Source: Dongia mobilis (GTDB lineage: Bacteria; Pseudomonadota; Alphaproteobacteria; Dongiales; Dongiaceae). Taken from it: a DNA stretch of 64,000 nt. Shown piece after piece: positions 43,890 through 53,897 of the stretch. The stretch spans positions 124,001 to 188,000 of the forward strand of contig NZ_SNYW01000013.1 of NCBI RefSeq assembly GCF_004363235.1. The letters run 5' to 3'. The notes beneath the pieces were generated by a model. That model was not told where the DNA came from. It worked only from the letters and a program-made list of their open reading frames with translations, and made no database searches. Position numbers and translations under genes: made by a program. Within the stretch, counting starts at the first letter, position 1, and every line of letters begins with the position of its first letter.

Positions 43890-44864
43890 ATGAAGCAGGC
43901 CCGCCTGATGACCACCGCCCGCAACCGGACCCGTCGCCAACTGCCGCCCTTGAACGCATTGCGCGCCTTCGAGGCGGTGGCACGCTTCCTCAGCTTTACC
44001 AAAGCCGCCGACGAATTGCTGGTGACGCAAAGCGCCGTCAGCCGTCAGGTGAAGAACCTGGAGGACATCATCGGCGTGCCCCTGTTCCTGAGGAAGGCGC
44101 AACTGGAACTGACCGAGGAGGGCAAGCGCCTGCTGCCGGTCCTGACCGACAGTTTCGACCGGATGGACCAGGTCATCGGCTCGTTCCGGCGCCAGTCCAA
44201 GAAACCGCCCTTGAGCCTGGCTGTCCCGCCCACCTATGCGCGCCGCATCCTGCTGCCGCGCCTGCCGGAATTCCAGGCGATGCATCCCGATCTCGAGATC
44301 CGCATCGAAACGCCGCCCGTCAACCCGGATTTCCGCAATTCGGGCCATGACATGGCGATCCTGTTCGGCGAGACGGAGGCAGATGGGCTGGTGGCCGATG
44401 TGCTGATGCGGGAGCGCTCCGGCCCGCTGGCCGCCCCTGCCCTCATCGCCAAATCCAACTGGCCGGATTTGAAGACGATGATCGCCAAGGCACCGCTCCT
44501 GCATGTGCGCCAGGGCAACGATTCCTGGTATGACTGGCGCCTGCTGGCGCGGCAATTGGGCCTTGGCGGCGTGCCGGTCGAGCGCGGCCTGGTGGTGGAA
44601 ACCGCGGACCAGGCGGTACAGGCCGCCATCGCCGGCGGTGGCGTCACCGAAGTGGATTCGCGCCTTTGCCAGGACGAGGTGAATTCCGGCAGGTTGGTGG
44701 CGCCGTTCAAGATCAACATGCTGACCGGTCGCACCTATACATTGGTCTGCCGACCGGACGAGGTGGAACTGGCCCGCATCGCCGCCTTCCGCTCCTGGGC
44801 AATCGCCGCCCTGGCGGAACAGCCGGTGCCGGAAGCCGGCGACGCCCCCGCGATTCCGGCCTGA
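43890..44864 (+). CDS. LysR-family regulator (GcvA-like), divergent from the ABC operon
   Basis: 324 residues from the ATG at 43890 (in-frame alternatives at 43794 and 43908). The winged helix is LPPLNALRAFEAVARFLSFT and AADELLVTQSAVSRQVKNLE, with the classical LysR spacing; the rest is the periplasmic-binding-like effector domain. The GcvA group commonly responds to amino acids or amines. The divergent position suggests control of the polyamine-type transporter and hydrolases. It ends 12 bases before the pseudouridine synthase gene, which is therefore probably co-transcribed. Confidence 0.9.
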   Translation: MKQARLMTTARNRTRRQLPPLNALRAFEAVARFLSFTKAADELLVTQSAVSRQVKNLEDIIGVPLFLRKAQLELTEEGKRLLPVLTDSFDRMDQVIGSFRRQSKKPPLSLAVPPTYARRILLPRLPEFQAMHPDLEIRIETPPVNPDFRNSGHDMAILFGETEADGLVADVLMRERSGPLAAPALIAKSNWPDLKTMIAKAPLLHVRQGNDSWYDWRLLARQLGLGGVPVERGLVVETADQAVQAAIAGGGVTEVDSRLCQDEVNSGRLVAPFKINMLTGRTYTLVCRPDEVELARIAAFRSWAIAALAEQPVPEAGDAPAIPA

Positions 44865-44875
44865 GCAGTCTTCGC

Positions 44876-45574
44876 ATGGACGCCGCGGAAATCCAGGCCC
44901 GCCTGCTTTATCGCGACGGGCTCGTCCTGGTGCTGGACAAGCCGGCCGGGCTCCCCGTCCACAAGGGGCCGGGGGGCGGCGACAATCTGGAGCGCCATTT
45001 CGAGCATCTGCGCTTCGGCCTGCCCAAGCCGCCGGCGCTGGCCCATCGCCTCGACCGCGACACCTCGGGCTGTCTCGCCCTCGGGCGCCAGCACAAGGGG
45101 CTCTCGCGCCTCGGCAAGCTGTTCCAGGAAGGCAGGGTCGAAAAGACCTATTGGGCGGTCACCACCAGCCCGCCGCCGACGGCTACCGGCACAATAGATG
45201 CCCCCTTGAAGAAGATCAGCACCCGGGCCGGCGGCTGGCGCATGATCGTGGTCGGAGCCGAGGACGGGGATGGCCAGAAATCCATCACCGATTACCGCGT
45301 GCTGGGGAGCGGCAACGGCCTGACTTGGCTCGAACTCAAACCCCGCACCGGGCGCACGCACCAGATCCGCGTCCATCTTGCCCATATCGGCGCACCAATC
45401 CTGGGCGAGCCGCAATATCTGGAACCGGGGTCGCCCAGGCCGACAGCACCCTTGCATCTGCATGCCCGCGCCCTGGTCCTGCCGCTCTATCCGAAGAAGG
45501 AGCCGATCCGGACCGAAGCCCCGCCGCCCGCCCATATGCTGGCGGCCCTCAGGGCCTGCGGCTATGCGGGTTGA
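44876..45574 (+). CDS. RluA-family pseudouridine synthase
   Basis: 232 residues. The catalytic aspartate is in the signature ALAHRLDRDTSGCLALGR near residue 58, and LKPRTGRTHQIRVHLAHIG near residue 154 is the second family motif. N-terminal LVLVLDKPAGLPVHKG lacks an S4 domain. The size and absence of S4 suit RluA/TruC-like enzymes modifying rRNA or tRNA; the exact site is not predictable. Confidence 0.93.
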   Translation: MDAAEIQARLLYRDGLVLVLDKPAGLPVHKGPGGGDNLERHFEHLRFGLPKPPALAHRLDRDTSGCLALGRQHKGLSRLGKLFQEGRVEKTYWAVTTSPPPTATGTIDAPLKKISTRAGGWRMIVVGAEDGDGQKSITDYRVLGSGNGLTWLELKPRTGRTHQIRVHLAHIGAPILGEPQYLEPGSPRPTAPLHLHARALVLPLYPKKEPIRTEAPPPAHMLAALRACGYAG

Positions 45575-45676
45575 GACGCTGCGCGCCCGAAGCTGACCTG
45601 CCATGCGCCAACTGCCTGAGAATCCGCAACATTTGCAATGATTGGCCGCCCCCGTTTCGCCTAACATCCGGCCATC

Positions 45677-46621
45677 ATGACAGCCGCCCCCACCACTGCC
45701 CTTGCCACCGGCCAGCCGGCCGGGAACATCCTGCTCGGCGTCGCCGGCGCCCTCACCGCCGTCGCCCTTTGGGGTGGCTGGATCGTGCTGACGCGACTCA
45801 GCGTCACTACCAGCTTCACCCCCGAAGACATCGTTTTCCTCCGCTATCTGCTGGGTGCCGCCGTGCTGCTGCCGCTGTTCTGGCGGCGCCGGGCCCAGCT
45901 CGCCTGGCGCAACTGGCGGCAATACAGCTTCATGATCCTGGGCGCCGGGGCGCCATATATGCTGGCAGCGGGCGCATCGATGCAGCATGCGCCAGCCGCC
46001 CATGTCGGCGTGCTGATGCCGGGCACCATGCCGCTTTTCGTGGCCTTCTATGGCCTGCTGCTGTTCGGCGAGAGGCTCGGCCTGTGGCGCTATCTCGGCC
46101 TCGGCCTGATCGTGCTGGGCGATATCGCGGTGGGTGGCTTCGGCATTTTCCACATTCTTGAAAACGACCTCGGCCATGCCTGGGTGGGCTACCTGCTGAT
46201 GCTGCTCTCGGCCGCGCTCTGGGCCGGCTTCACCCAGGCGCAGAAGCGCTCGGGTCTCGACCCCTGGATGGCGACCGCCGTGGTGGCGGTGGGGTCCTGC
46301 CTGCTGTTCTCGCCCTATTACCTCGCCACCTCGGGCCTCGCCGTCTTCCGCCTGCCTTGGGCGGAGATCGCCCTCCATGGCGTCTACCAGGCGATCGTTT
46401 CCGGCATCCTGGCACTCGCCGCCTATGGCATCGCCATCCAGCATCTGGGGGCACAGCGTGCCGCCACCTTCTCTTCTTTGGTCCCGGCATTGGGCGCCCT
46501 CCTCGCCATCCCGGTCCTCGGCGAGTATCCGGATATCGTCGCCTGTTTCGGCATCGCCACGGTGACCCTTGGCCTGATGCTGGCGACAGGGGCGATCGGT
46601 CCGCGGCGGTCGCCTCGTTGA
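45677..46621 (+). CDS. DMT-superfamily transporter (EamA domains)
   Basis: 314 residues with ten predicted membrane segments in two EamA repeats. The first contains WIVLTRLSVTTSFTPEDIVF and PAAHVGVLMPGTMPLFVAFY; the second repeat contains AAYGIAIQHLGAQRAATFSS and the closing PALGALLAIPVLGEYPD. Members export amino acids or other metabolites. Not obviously part of an operon; the preceding 100 bases show no terminator. Convergent with the MFS gene. Confidence 0.9.
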   Translation: MTAAPTTALATGQPAGNILLGVAGALTAVALWGGWIVLTRLSVTTSFTPEDIVFLRYLLGAAVLLPLFWRRRAQLAWRNWRQYSFMILGAGAPYMLAAGASMQHAPAAHVGVLMPGTMPLFVAFYGLLLFGERLGLWRYLGLGLIVLGDIAVGGFGIFHILENDLGHAWVGYLLMLLSAALWAGFTQAQKRSGLDPWMATAVVAVGSCLLFSPYYLATSGLAVFRLPWAEIALHGVYQAIVSGILALAAYGIAIQHLGAQRAATFSSLVPALGALLAIPVLGEYPDIVACFGIATVTLGLMLATGAIGPRRSPR

Positions 46622-46624
46622 CGG

Positions 46625-47863
46625 CTAGCGACCGGCCGGCAATGCGCGCGACAGCAGCATCGTCAACCCAACCGCGCAAATCGCAGCGACACCGACGACG
46701 GCGGCACCCGCCGACCAGCCGAAGGCCATGAAGACGCCGCCGATCGCGACCGGCCCGACGACCTGGCCGAGATTGCTGCCCTGCATGATCAGCCCGATGG
46801 CGATGGGCATCTGCCGGGCCGTTGTGACCACCACAGGCGACGTCGCCAGCACGGTCGCCGGCAGCAACCCGCCCAGCGCCGAGAACACCAGACAGAGCAG
46901 GAAAGCCGTCATGTCCGGCAGGACCGGCAGGAAAATGCCGAGTGCTGCGATTCCCATCGCAAGGCTGGTGCCGGCAAGCAGCACCACCCGGCTGATGCCG
47001 CGACCAAGCATGATGCCGGCGGTAAGATTGCCGGCAACATTGATGCCGGTGACGGCCGCCCCTAATGCGCCCGCGGTGGCGAGCGACACGTCCAGCCGAT
47101 CCATCAGCAGGACCGGCAGGAAGCTGAACAAAGCGAAGAACATCAGGCTGTAGAGCGCGAAGATCGCCGCCAGCAGAAGGGCACCCCGGTTGCTCAGGGT
47201 CGCCCAGGCATCGCCGGCCACGGTACGCCACGCAACCCCTGTCGCCCCTGCGCTCTGTCCTGCGACAGACAGGATCACGCCTAAGAAAAACAGCGCACTG
47301 ATGCCGCCACTGGCCCACCAAGCCAGGCGCCAATCGACGATCATCGGCCCGATCACGAGCGCCAACGCCATGCCGGTCGGCATGAAGCAACTCCACAGCG
47401 CGAGGACGATGTCGCGCCGCGCGCCGGAGACCAGCCTGCCAAGAATGGCCGGGCCGGCGACGATAACCAGCAGGAAGCCGGCGCCTTCAATGATGCGCGA
47501 CATCAGGATCATCGAAAAACTCTGCGCCACGGCGCCAAGCGCCGCACCGATGGCGAGGACCCCGAGGCCGGACAGCAATACGCGCCGGTCACCGACAGGT
47601 GCCACCAGGGCGCCGGCCGGAATCCCACCGAAGACGCCGATCACCGCGAAGATGGCCGTTACCCAGGCGAGCGCCGCCAGATCAACGGCGAAGGTGGTTT
47701 GCAGCTGCGGCCCGAAGATGGCGCCTTTCCCGACATGAACGGCTGCGACGACACCAGCGCCGGTCACCATGAGGACCGGACCCCAGGGCGAGCTGGGAAC
47801 AGCCGGTCCAGGATTCACATGTCCAGGATTCACATGTCCGGGATTCTCATGTCCGGGTTTCAC
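46625..47863 (-). CDS. MFS transporter with repetitive N-terminus
   Basis: 412 residues starting at GTG 47863, which overlaps the wrbA stop (GTGA). Twelve hydrophobic segments occupy residues 28-405, with the loop [15 protein letters not shown] near residue 85 and [15 protein letters not shown] of the drug-exporter kind. Residues 3-17 are a repeat of the unit PGHxN encoded by a 15-bp DNA repeat, so the N-terminus is very unusual and the true start could be any of several in-frame GTG codons. Probably exports a quinone-type or drug-like compound, given the coupling to wrbA. Confidence 0.88.
   Translation of the reverse strand: MKPGHENPGHVNPGHVNPGPAVPSSPWGPVLMVTGAGVVAAVHVGKGAIFGPQLQTTFAVDLAALAWVTAIFAVIGVFGGIPAGALVAPVGDRRVLLSGLGVLAIGAALGAVAQSFSMILMSRIIEGAGFLLVIVAGPAILGRLVSGARRDIVLALWSCFMPTGMALALVIGPMIVDWRLAWWASGGISALFFLGVILSVAGQSAGATGVAWRTVAGDAWATLSNRGALLLAAIFALYSLMFFALFSFLPVLLMDRLDVSLATAGALGAAVTGINVAGNLTAGIMLGRGISRVVLLAGTSLAMGIAALGIFLPVLPDMTAFLLCLVFSALGGLLPATVLATSPVVVTTARQMPIAIGLIMQGSNLGQVVGPVAIGGVFMAFGWSAGAAVVGVAAICAVGLTMLLSRALPAGR
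47813..47857 (-). repeat. Three tandem 15-bp units inside the MFS coding sequence
   Basis: Reading on the minus strand the units are CCCGGACATGAGAAT, CCCGGACATGTGAAT and CCTGGACATGTGAAT, each encoding PGHxN, followed by a partial CCTGGA. Two units contain an in-frame GTG, a possible alternative start codon. Confidence 0.85.
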
Positions 47864-48507
47864 TGGTCACCCGCGAGCGCCATGCCGGGCATCGATTTTG
47901 GGCGCTTCGCCAACAAGGTGGCCAGCTCGGCGACATGCCGACCCTGGTAGCGCGCGCCGGCCAGCTCATTGGCACTGGGCTGACGGTCGCCGCCGGCACC
48001 GTCATCGGCAAGGGTGGCAGCACCATAGGGCGAACCGCCCGTGATCTCGTCCATGCGCAGCTGCCCCTTGAAACTATAGGGCAGACCGACGACCACCATG
48101 CCGAGATGCATCAGCACGATCTGTGTCGCGATGATGGTTGATTCCTGGCCGCCATGCTGACTGCCGGTCGAGGTGAAGACACTGCCGATGCGGCCCACCA
48201 ATGCATCCCGCATCCACAGACCGCCGGTCTGGTCGAAGAAATTCTTCATCTGTCCGGCCATGTTCCCGAATCGGGTCGGCGTGCCGACGATGATCGCATC
48301 GTATTCCGGCAATTCGGCAACGCTGGCGACTGGCGCCGCCTGATCGATCTTGTAGCCGGATTTGCCGGCGATCTCGGGCGGCACGGTTTCAGGAACTCGT
48401 TTGACCACCGGCATCGCGCCGGCCGTGGCCACACCGTCGGCCACCGCCCCGGCCATCGTTTCGATATGGCCATAGCTCGAGTAGTAAAGTACGAGGACCT
48501 TGGTCAT
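47860..48507 (-). CDS. wrbA: NAD(P)H:quinone oxidoreductase, WrbA family
   Basis: 215 residues from the ATG at 48507 with a strong GGAGG site (a GTG six bases upstream is less likely). The flavodoxin FMN loop is [18 protein letters not shown]; other family blocks are [20 protein letters not shown] near residue 76 and [12 protein letters not shown] near residue 111. It performs two-electron reduction of quinones and helps against oxidative stress. It is divergent from a LysR gene across 96 AT-rich bases with palindromes, and is translationally coupled to the MFS gene downstream. Confidence 0.96.
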   Translation of the reverse strand: MTKVLVLYYSSYGHIETMAGAVADGVATAGAMPVVKRVPETVPPEIAGKSGYKIDQAAPVASVAELPEYDAIIVGTPTRFGNMAGQMKNFFDQTGGLWMRDALVGRIGSVFTSTGSQHGGQESTIIATQIVLMHLGMVVVGLPYSFKGQLRMDEITGGSPYGAATLADDGAGGDRQPSANELAGARYQGRHVAELATLLAKRPKSMPGMALAGDQ

Positions 48508-48558
48508 TCCCACCTCCTGTCTGTGTGTCGGGAGAAAGGTGGTGCGTATAAATGATCG

Positions 48559-48602
48559 ATGAAAGTGATATCATTTTCATGAATTTGATCTATTTAATAG
48601 AT
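48559..48602. promoter_or_regulatory. Two palindromes between wrbA and the LysR gene (probable operator)
   Basis: The first is a 22-base inverted repeat at 48559-48580 (arms ATGAAAGTGAT and ATCATTTTCAT, one mismatch). The second, at 48588-48602, is a perfect repeat with arms ATCTATT and AATAGAT around a T, ending one base before the LysR start codon. Both fit a LysR-type binding region; the second could mediate autoregulation. Confidence 0.6.
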
Positions 48603-48603
48603 T

Positions 48604-49521
48604 ATGCTTGATGGCCTGACGCTCGATCAGATGCGGGTTTTCGTGGCGGTGGCGAATAGCGGAAGCTTCCGCGCCGGCGCCGGCAAGGTGGCGCGCGTGC
48701 AATCCGCGGTCAGCCACGCCATCGCCAATCTCGAGGCGGAGCTGGGCATCGCCCTGTTCGACCGCAGCGGGCATCGCCCGGTTCTGACCCCCGAAGGGCG
48801 CGCCCTGCTCGCCAATGCGCGCGATATCCTGTTGCGGGTCGACGCCATGCGGGCGCGGGCGCGTGGGCTCGGCGAGGGCGTCGAGCCGGAGCTCTCCCTG
48901 GTGATCGACACGCTGTTCCCGCTGGAGCAGGTGGGGGCGGCATTGACTGAAATGCGCGCCGAATACCCCTCTGTCGCCATACGCCTGAGCATCGAGCCTC
49001 TGGGCGGGCCCGTCGCGGGTCTGCTCGAACAGCGCTGCCAGCTGGCGGTCACTGTCGGCGAGGATTTCCGCGACCCGCGCCTGGAACTGCGGGCGCTTTC
49101 TGCCGTGCCGGTCGTCACGGTGGTGGCAGCCGGCCACCCGCTGGCTCGCCAGGCAGAGGGCAGGACGCTTGCGATCTCCGACCTGGCCGATCATCTCCAG
49201 ATCGTGCTCACGGATCCGACACCGCTGTCGGAGGGACGCGATTTCGGGGTCATCTCGCCCCAGACCTGCCGGGTCAACACCCAGGAAACCAAACTGGCCC
49301 TGATCCGGGCCGGGCTCGGCTGGGGCCGCCTGCCGCTGTGGGAAGTCGAGCGCCATTTGGCAGAGAAGCAGCTTGTCCGCCTTGCCAGCCACGCGCTTGG
49401 CCGCAGCGGCCTGCTGGTCTCGGAATCCTATCTGGCCCATCGGATCGACGCGCCCCTTGGTCCGGCCGCCCGCGCTTTCGCCCAATCTCTCATGCAATTG
49501 TCGGGGCCCCGCTCGCCTTGA
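48604..49521 (+). CDS. LysR-family regulator divergent from wrbA
   Basis: 305 residues. The winged helix is LTLDQMRVFVAVANSGSFRA followed by VQSAVSHAIANLEAELGIAL; the rest is the effector domain. The start ATG at 48604 is dictated by the HTH, but no ribosome binding site precedes it; instead a perfect palindrome ends one base upstream, so the mRNA may be leaderless. It probably controls wrbA and the coupled MFS exporter in response to a quinone-like or oxidative signal. Confidence 0.92.
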   Translation: MLDGLTLDQMRVFVAVANSGSFRAGAGKVARVQSAVSHAIANLEAELGIALFDRSGHRPVLTPEGRALLANARDILLRVDAMRARARGLGEGVEPELSLVIDTLFPLEQVGAALTEMRAEYPSVAIRLSIEPLGGPVAGLLEQRCQLAVTVGEDFRDPRLELRALSAVPVVTVVAAGHPLARQAEGRTLAISDLADHLQIVLTDPTPLSEGRDFGVISPQTCRVNTQETKLALIRAGLGWGRLPLWEVERHLAEKQLVRLASHALGRSGLLVSESYLAHRIDAPLGPAARAFAQSLMQLSGPRSP

Positions 49522-49549
49522 TGTGCGCCTGGAAAGACCGGAAATCGGC

Positions 49550-49578
49550 TTGTTTTCCCTGGTTTCCCCCGCTATAAC
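49550..49578 (+). promoter_or_regulatory. Sigma-70-type promoter of rpmI-rplT
   Basis: -35 TTGTTT at 49550-49555, a 17-base spacer, and -10 TATAAC at 49573-49578, about 90 bases before the rpmI start. It gives a leader of about 85 nucleotides, long enough for ribosomal-protein autoregulation. Confidence 0.7.
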
Positions 49579-49669
49579 CCGCCGCGCACGGCATGGAATG
49601 CGGCCATGGCGAACCAGAGGGCATGCCCAACCGCAGCCGAATGCTTAATCTTATCAATAGGATAGAAAA

Positions 49670-49873
49670 ATGCCCAAGATGAAGACGAAGAGCGGCGCCA
49701 AGAAGCGCTTCTCGCTCACGGCCACGGGTAAGGTCAAATTCAAGCCGGCCAACAAGCGTCACGGTATGTCGAAGCGTCCCACGGACATGAAGCGGCAGTC
49801 GCGCCGCAACGAAGTCATGGCCGACGCCGACGCCAAGAAAGTCATCAAGTTCTTCCTGCCCAACGGGCTTTAA
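49670..49873 (+). CDS. rpmI: 50S ribosomal protein L35
   Basis: 67 residues, very basic, starting [20 protein letters not shown], which is diagnostic of bL35. AGGA lies before the ATG. It is part of the large ribosomal subunit and is co-transcribed with rplT 33 bases later. The usual upstream infC is not in this position; a LysR gene is there instead. Confidence 0.98.
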   Translation: MPKMKTKSGAKKRFSLTATGKVKFKPANKRHGMSKRPTDMKRQSRRNEVMADADAKKVIKFFLPNGL

Positions 49874-49906
49874 GAACCGACGCCACGCTCAGGAAGGATT
49901 TGAACC

Positions 49907-50269
49907 ATGGCTCGTACCAAACGCGGCGTTACCTCCCACGCCCGCCACAAGAAGATCGTCGACATGGCCAAGGGCTATGTCGGCCGCGCTTCGACCAATT
50001 ACCGTATTGCCATCGAGAAGGTCGAAAAGGGCCTGCAATACGCCTATCGCGACCGCCGCGCCAAGAAGCGCGACTTCCGCGGTCTGTGGATCCAGCGCAT
50101 CAATGCCGGCGTGCGCGAGCACGGCCTGACCTATTCCCAGTTCATCAACGGCGTGAAGAAGGCCGGCATCGAGGTTGACCGCAAGGTCCTCTCCGATCTC
50201 GCCATTCATGAGCCGGCGGCTTTTGCGGCCCTGGTGAAGCAGGCGCAGGACGCGCTGAAGAAGGCTTGA
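49907..50269 (+). CDS. rplT: 50S ribosomal protein L20
   Basis: 120 residues starting [17 protein letters not shown] and containing [20 protein letters not shown] near residue 45, the bL20 landmarks. L20 is an early assembly protein that binds 23S rRNA and in many bacteria represses its own operon. An AGGAAGGA site precedes the ATG. A terminator follows before pheS. Confidence 0.98.
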   Translation: MARTKRGVTSHARHKKIVDMAKGYVGRASTNYRIAIEKVEKGLQYAYRDRRAKKRDFRGLWIQRINAGVREHGLTYSQFINGVKKAGIEVDRKVLSDLAIHEPAAFAALVKQAQDALKKA

Positions 50270-50290
50270 TCCAGGCTTGATATCCGAGTT

Positions 50291-50316
50291 GCCGGGACCG
50301 CCGCGGCGGTCCCGGC
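50291..50316 (+). promoter_or_regulatory. Strong hairpin between rplT and pheS
   Basis: Perfect 12-base arms GCCGGGACCGCC and GGCGGTCCCGGC around GC, 22 bases after the rplT stop. It has no T-run. It may protect the rplT mRNA 3' end or take part in control of the following terminator. Confidence 0.55.
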
Positions 50317-50341
50317 GCCCCGATCCAAGGGGCAAGATCAC

Positions 50342-50372
50342 GGAGGCCGGGTCACCCCCGCGCCTCCTTTTT
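50342..50372 (+). terminator. Terminator or attenuator immediately before pheS
   Basis: Stem GGAGGC/GCCTCC with an inner CGGG/CCCG pair and one bulged base, followed directly by TTTTT and located 17 bases before the pheS start. A terminator this close to a start codon is usually an attenuator. No Phe-rich leader peptide was found upstream. Confidence 0.7.
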
Positions 50373-50389
50373 CATTCATGGGGCTATTC

Positions 50390-51481
50390 ATGCCGAACGA
50401 TGCGCCGCAGGACCTCGGGAACCTTCAGCAGAAATGGCTGGACGCCGTCGGCGCCGCCGCCAGCATCGACGCGCTGGAACAGGTGCGCGTCGAGGCGCTG
50501 GGGAAAAAGGGCGAGATTTCCGGCCTGATGAAGACGCTGGGGGCCATGGCGCCGGAGGCGCGCAAGGAATTCGGCGCCCGCATCAATGTGGTGAAGGACG
50601 CGGTCACCGGCGCCATCGAGGCGAAGAAGGCCGGCCTGGCCGATGCCGCCCTCGATGCCAGGCTCGCCCGAGAGACGCTGGACCTCACCCTGCCGGCGCG
50701 GCCCGAATATGAAGGCCGCATCCACCCGATCAGCCAGACCATCGACGAGATCATCGCCATCTTCGGCGAGATGGGCTTCTCGGTCGCGGAAGGACCGGAT
50801 ATCGAGGACGACTTCCACAACTTCACCGCCCTCAACATCCCGGCCGACCATCCGGCGCGGCAGATGCAGGACACCTTCTATCTGCCGCCGAAAGAGGATG
50901 GCAGCCAGATGGTGCTGCGCACGCATACCTCGCCGGTACAGATCCGCACCATGCTGAAGGGCGACCTGCCGATCCGCGTCATCTGCCCGGGCCGCACCTA
51001 CCGGGTCGATTCCGACATGACCCATTCGCCGATGTTCCATCAGGTCGAGGGCCTTGTCATCGACACCGAGACGAATATGAGCCATCTGAAAGGCTGCCTG
51101 CAGGATTTCGTGCGCGCCTTTTTCGGTATCGACGACCTGCCGGTGCGTTTCCGGCCCTCCTATTTCCCCTTCACCGAGCCCTCGGCCGAGGTCGATATCG
51201 GCTGCGACCGCTCGGGCGGCGAGTTGAAGCTGGGTAAAGGCAAGGATTGGCTTGAGATCCTCGGCTCTGGCATGGTGCATCCCAACGTGCTGAAGAATTG
51301 CGGCATCGATCCCAGCAAGTACCAGGGCTTTGCCTTCGGCATGGGGATCGAGCGCATCGCCATGCTGAAATATGGCATTCCCGACCTTCGCACCTTCTAC
51401 GAATCCGATCTGCGCTGGCTGCGCCATTACGGCTTCGTGCCCCTCGACATCCCCACCGCGGTGGGAGGATTGACCCGATGA
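50390..51481 (+). CDS. pheS: Phenylalanine-tRNA ligase alpha subunit
   Basis: 363 residues from the ATG at 50390 (in-frame alternative at 50378). An N-terminal coiled-coil tRNA-binding arm is followed by the class II catalytic core: motif 2 [19 protein letters not shown] near residue 252 and motif 3 [20 protein letters not shown] near residue 313. [10 protein letters not shown] near residue 184 is also typical. It works as an alpha2-beta2 tetramer with PheT. The TGA overlaps the pheT ATG. Confidence 0.97.
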   Translation: MPNDAPQDLGNLQQKWLDAVGAAASIDALEQVRVEALGKKGEISGLMKTLGAMAPEARKEFGARINVVKDAVTGAIEAKKAGLADAALDARLARETLDLTLPARPEYEGRIHPISQTIDEIIAIFGEMGFSVAEGPDIEDDFHNFTALNIPADHPARQMQDTFYLPPKEDGSQMVLRTHTSPVQIRTMLKGDLPIRVICPGRTYRVDSDMTHSPMFHQVEGLVIDTETNMSHLKGCLQDFVRAFFGIDDLPVRFRPSYFPFTEPSAEVDIGCDRSGGELKLGKGKDWLEILGSGMVHPNVLKNCGIDPSKYQGFAFGMGIERIAMLKYGIPDLRTFYESDLRWLRHYGFVPLDIPTAVGGLTR

Positions 51482-53871
51482 AATTCACGCTCTCCTGGCT
51501 GAAGACGCATCTCGAGACCGATGCGGATCTCGCCACCATCAGCAAGAAGCTCACCGACCTCGGCCTCGAGGTCGAAGGCATCGAGGACAAGGGCGAAAGC
51601 CTGAAGCCCTTCCTGGTGGGTTACGTGATCGAGGCCAAGCAGCACCCGAACGCGGACCGCCTGCGCGTCTGCAAGGTCGATACCGGCAGCGGCATCGTCC
51701 AGGTGGTCTGCGGCGCGCCCAATGCACGGACCGGGATGAAGGGCGTCTTCGCCCCCGTGGGTACCCATGTGCCGGGCACCGGCCTCGACCTCAAGGCCGG
51801 CAAGATCCGCGGCGAGGAATCCAATGGCATGCTCTGCTCGGCCCGGGAACTGGGCCTCGGCCAGGATCATGACGGCATCATCGAACTGCCCGAGGACGCG
51901 CCGGTTGGCCAGCGCTTCACGGAGTATCGCGGCCTGGGTGACCCCGTCATCGAGATCAAGATCACGCCCGACCGCGCCGATTGCCTCGGTGTCTTCGGCA
52001 TCGCCCGCGACCTCGCCTCGGCCGGCCTCGGCAAACTGAAGCCGCTCGACGAGAAGCACCACCCCGGCACCTTCAAGAGCCCGATCCAGTGGCAGATCGA
52101 CGAGAGCGCCAGGACGGGCGTTCCCTATGTCGCCGGCCGCTATTTCAGGGGTGTCAAGAACGGCCCCTCGCCGCAATGGCTGCAGGACCGCCTGACCTCG
52201 ATCGGCCTCCGTCCCATTTCGGCGCTGGTCGACATTACCAATTTCGTCACCTTCGATCTCTGCCGGCCGCTCCATGTGTTCGATGCCGACAAGGTGAAGG
52301 GCAATGTCACCATGCGCGCCGCGAAGGCCGGGGAAAGTATCCTCGCCCTTGACGGCAAGACCTACAGCCTCGAGCCCGGCATGATCGTCATCGCCGACGA
52401 GAACGGGCCCGAAGCCATCGGCGGCGTCATGGGCGGCGAAATCTCCGGCTGCACCGAGACGACCACCAATGTTTTTCTGGAAGCGGCCCTGTTCGACCCT
52501 GTGAGCATCGCCAAGACCGGGCGCAAGCTCGGCATCATTTCCGACGCCCGCTATCGCAACGAGCGCGGCCTCGACCCGCAATCGGAAATCTGGGGCGTCG
52601 ACGTGGCGACGCGGTTGATCCTGGAAATCTGCGGCGGCGAGGCATCGGAGATCACCAGCGCCGGCACATTACCGACCGCCTTGCGCGAGATCGCCTTCCG
52701 CCCGTCGCGGGTGCGCTCCCTGGGCGGCGTCGAGGTGGCGACCGGACGGCAGAAGCAGATCCTGACCGATCTCGGCTTCAAGGTCGATGAGCGGGATTTC
52801 GATTCCTGGTCGGTGACGGTACCGAGCTTCCGCGCGGATGTGGAAGGCGAGGCCGATGTGGTCGAGGAAGTAATGCGGGTTCATGGTTTCGACCATATCC
52901 CGGCCCTCTCCATGCCGCGCGCAGGCACCATGCCGCCGGTTGCCGTCAGCCTCACGCAGAAGCGCGTGCAGCAGACCAAGCGCCTGCTCGCCGTGCGAGG
53001 CCTCAACGAGACCGTCACCTTCAGCTTCATGCCGAGCGATGTGGCGGCGATGTTCGCCGGTACACATGCCCTGGTGCCGCTGGCCAACCCGATCAGCGCG
53101 GATCTCGACGTCATGCGCCCCTCGATCCTCGGCAATCTGCTGATGGCGGCGGCGCGCAATGCGGCCCGGGGTTATGCCGATGTGGCGCTGTTCGAGGTCG
53201 GTCCGACCTATCTGGGGCAGACGCCGAAGGACCAGGTTCTCGCCGCCACGGGATTGCGCACAGGTGCCACGCCGCGCCACTGGCAGGTGAAGAGCCGCCC
53301 GCTCGATGCCTATGATGCCAAGGCCGATGCGGTGGCGGTGCTGGCGGCCTTCGGCGTGCCGATCGACAACCTGCAGATCGAGGCGTCGGCCCCCGGCTAT
53401 TACCATCCGGGCCAGTCGGCCACCCTGCGCCTCGGCCCCACCATTTTGGCCCAGTTCGGCGCCATCCACCCGAAGGTGACTGAGGCGCTCGACGTCAAGG
53501 GGCCGGCAATTGGTTTCGAGGTTTTCCTGGAACGCCTGCCGGCACCCCGCGCCAGGGGTACCGCGCGGCCGCTGCTCAACGCCGCGTCCCTGCAGCCGTT
53601 GGAGCGCGACTTTGCCTTCATCGTCGATGCGAACGTCCCGGCGGAGAAACTGGTCAAGGCCGCGAAAGGTGCCGACAAGGCCCTCGTCACCGAGGTGAAG
53701 CTGTTCGATCTCTTCCAGGGCGGTTCAATGCCCGAAGGCAAGAAGTCGCTCGCCCTCTCGGTTACCCTGCAGCCGCGCGAAAAGACGCTGACCGATGCCG
53801 AGATCGAAGCCATCGGTGCGAAGATCGTCTCGGCCGTCAACAAGGCGACCGGCGGGGAGTTGCGGAAGTAG
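51478..53871 (+). CDS. pheT: Phenylalanine-tRNA ligase beta subunit
   Basis: 797 residues, the usual bacterial size. The N-terminal tRNA-binding (EMAP-like) domain includes [17 protein letters not shown] near residue 55, the B5 and B3/B4 editing domains follow ([17 protein letters not shown] near residue 318), and the C-terminal anticodon-binding FDX-ACB domain closes with [19 protein letters not shown]. The start overlaps the pheS stop by four bases (ATGA), coupling translation. Class II synthetase, cytoplasmic. Confidence 0.97.
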   Translation: MKFTLSWLKTHLETDADLATISKKLTDLGLEVEGIEDKGESLKPFLVGYVIEAKQHPNADRLRVCKVDTGSGIVQVVCGAPNARTGMKGVFAPVGTHVPGTGLDLKAGKIRGEESNGMLCSARELGLGQDHDGIIELPEDAPVGQRFTEYRGLGDPVIEIKITPDRADCLGVFGIARDLASAGLGKLKPLDEKHHPGTFKSPIQWQIDESARTGVPYVAGRYFRGVKNGPSPQWLQDRLTSIGLRPISALVDITNFVTFDLCRPLHVFDADKVKGNVTMRAAKAGESILALDGKTYSLEPGMIVIADENGPEAIGGVMGGEISGCTETTTNVFLEAALFDPVSIAKTGRKLGIISDARYRNERGLDPQSEIWGVDVATRLILEICGGEASEITSAGTLPTALREIAFRPSRVRSLGGVEVATGRQKQILTDLGFKVDERDFDSWSVTVPSFRADVEGEADVVEEVMRVHGFDHIPALSMPRAGTMPPVAVSLTQKRVQQTKRLLAVRGLNETVTFSFMPSDVAAMFAGTHALVPLANPISADLDVMRPSILGNLLMAAARNAARGYADVALFEVGPTYLGQTPKDQVLAATGLRTGATPRHWQVKSRPLDAYDAKADAVAVLAAFGVPIDNLQIEASAPGYYHPGQSATLRLGPTILAQFGAIHPKVTEALDVKGPAIGFEVFLERLPAPRARGTARPLLNAASLQPLERDFAFIVDANVPAEKLVKAAKGADKALVTEVKLFDLFQGGSMPEGKKSLALSVTLQPREKTLTDAEIEAIGAKIVSAVNKATGGELRK

Positions 53872-53897
53872 GCGGCAAGAACCTTCGCTTGCGCCCC

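Noticed and set aside
44735-46444. Minus-strand open frame of 569 codons over LysR, RluA and DMT genes
   Set aside because: It crosses three recognisable genes and shows no family motif.
50270-50341. Phe-rich leader peptide for pheST
   Set aside because: No start codon with a cluster of TTC/TTT codons exists between rplT and the terminator.
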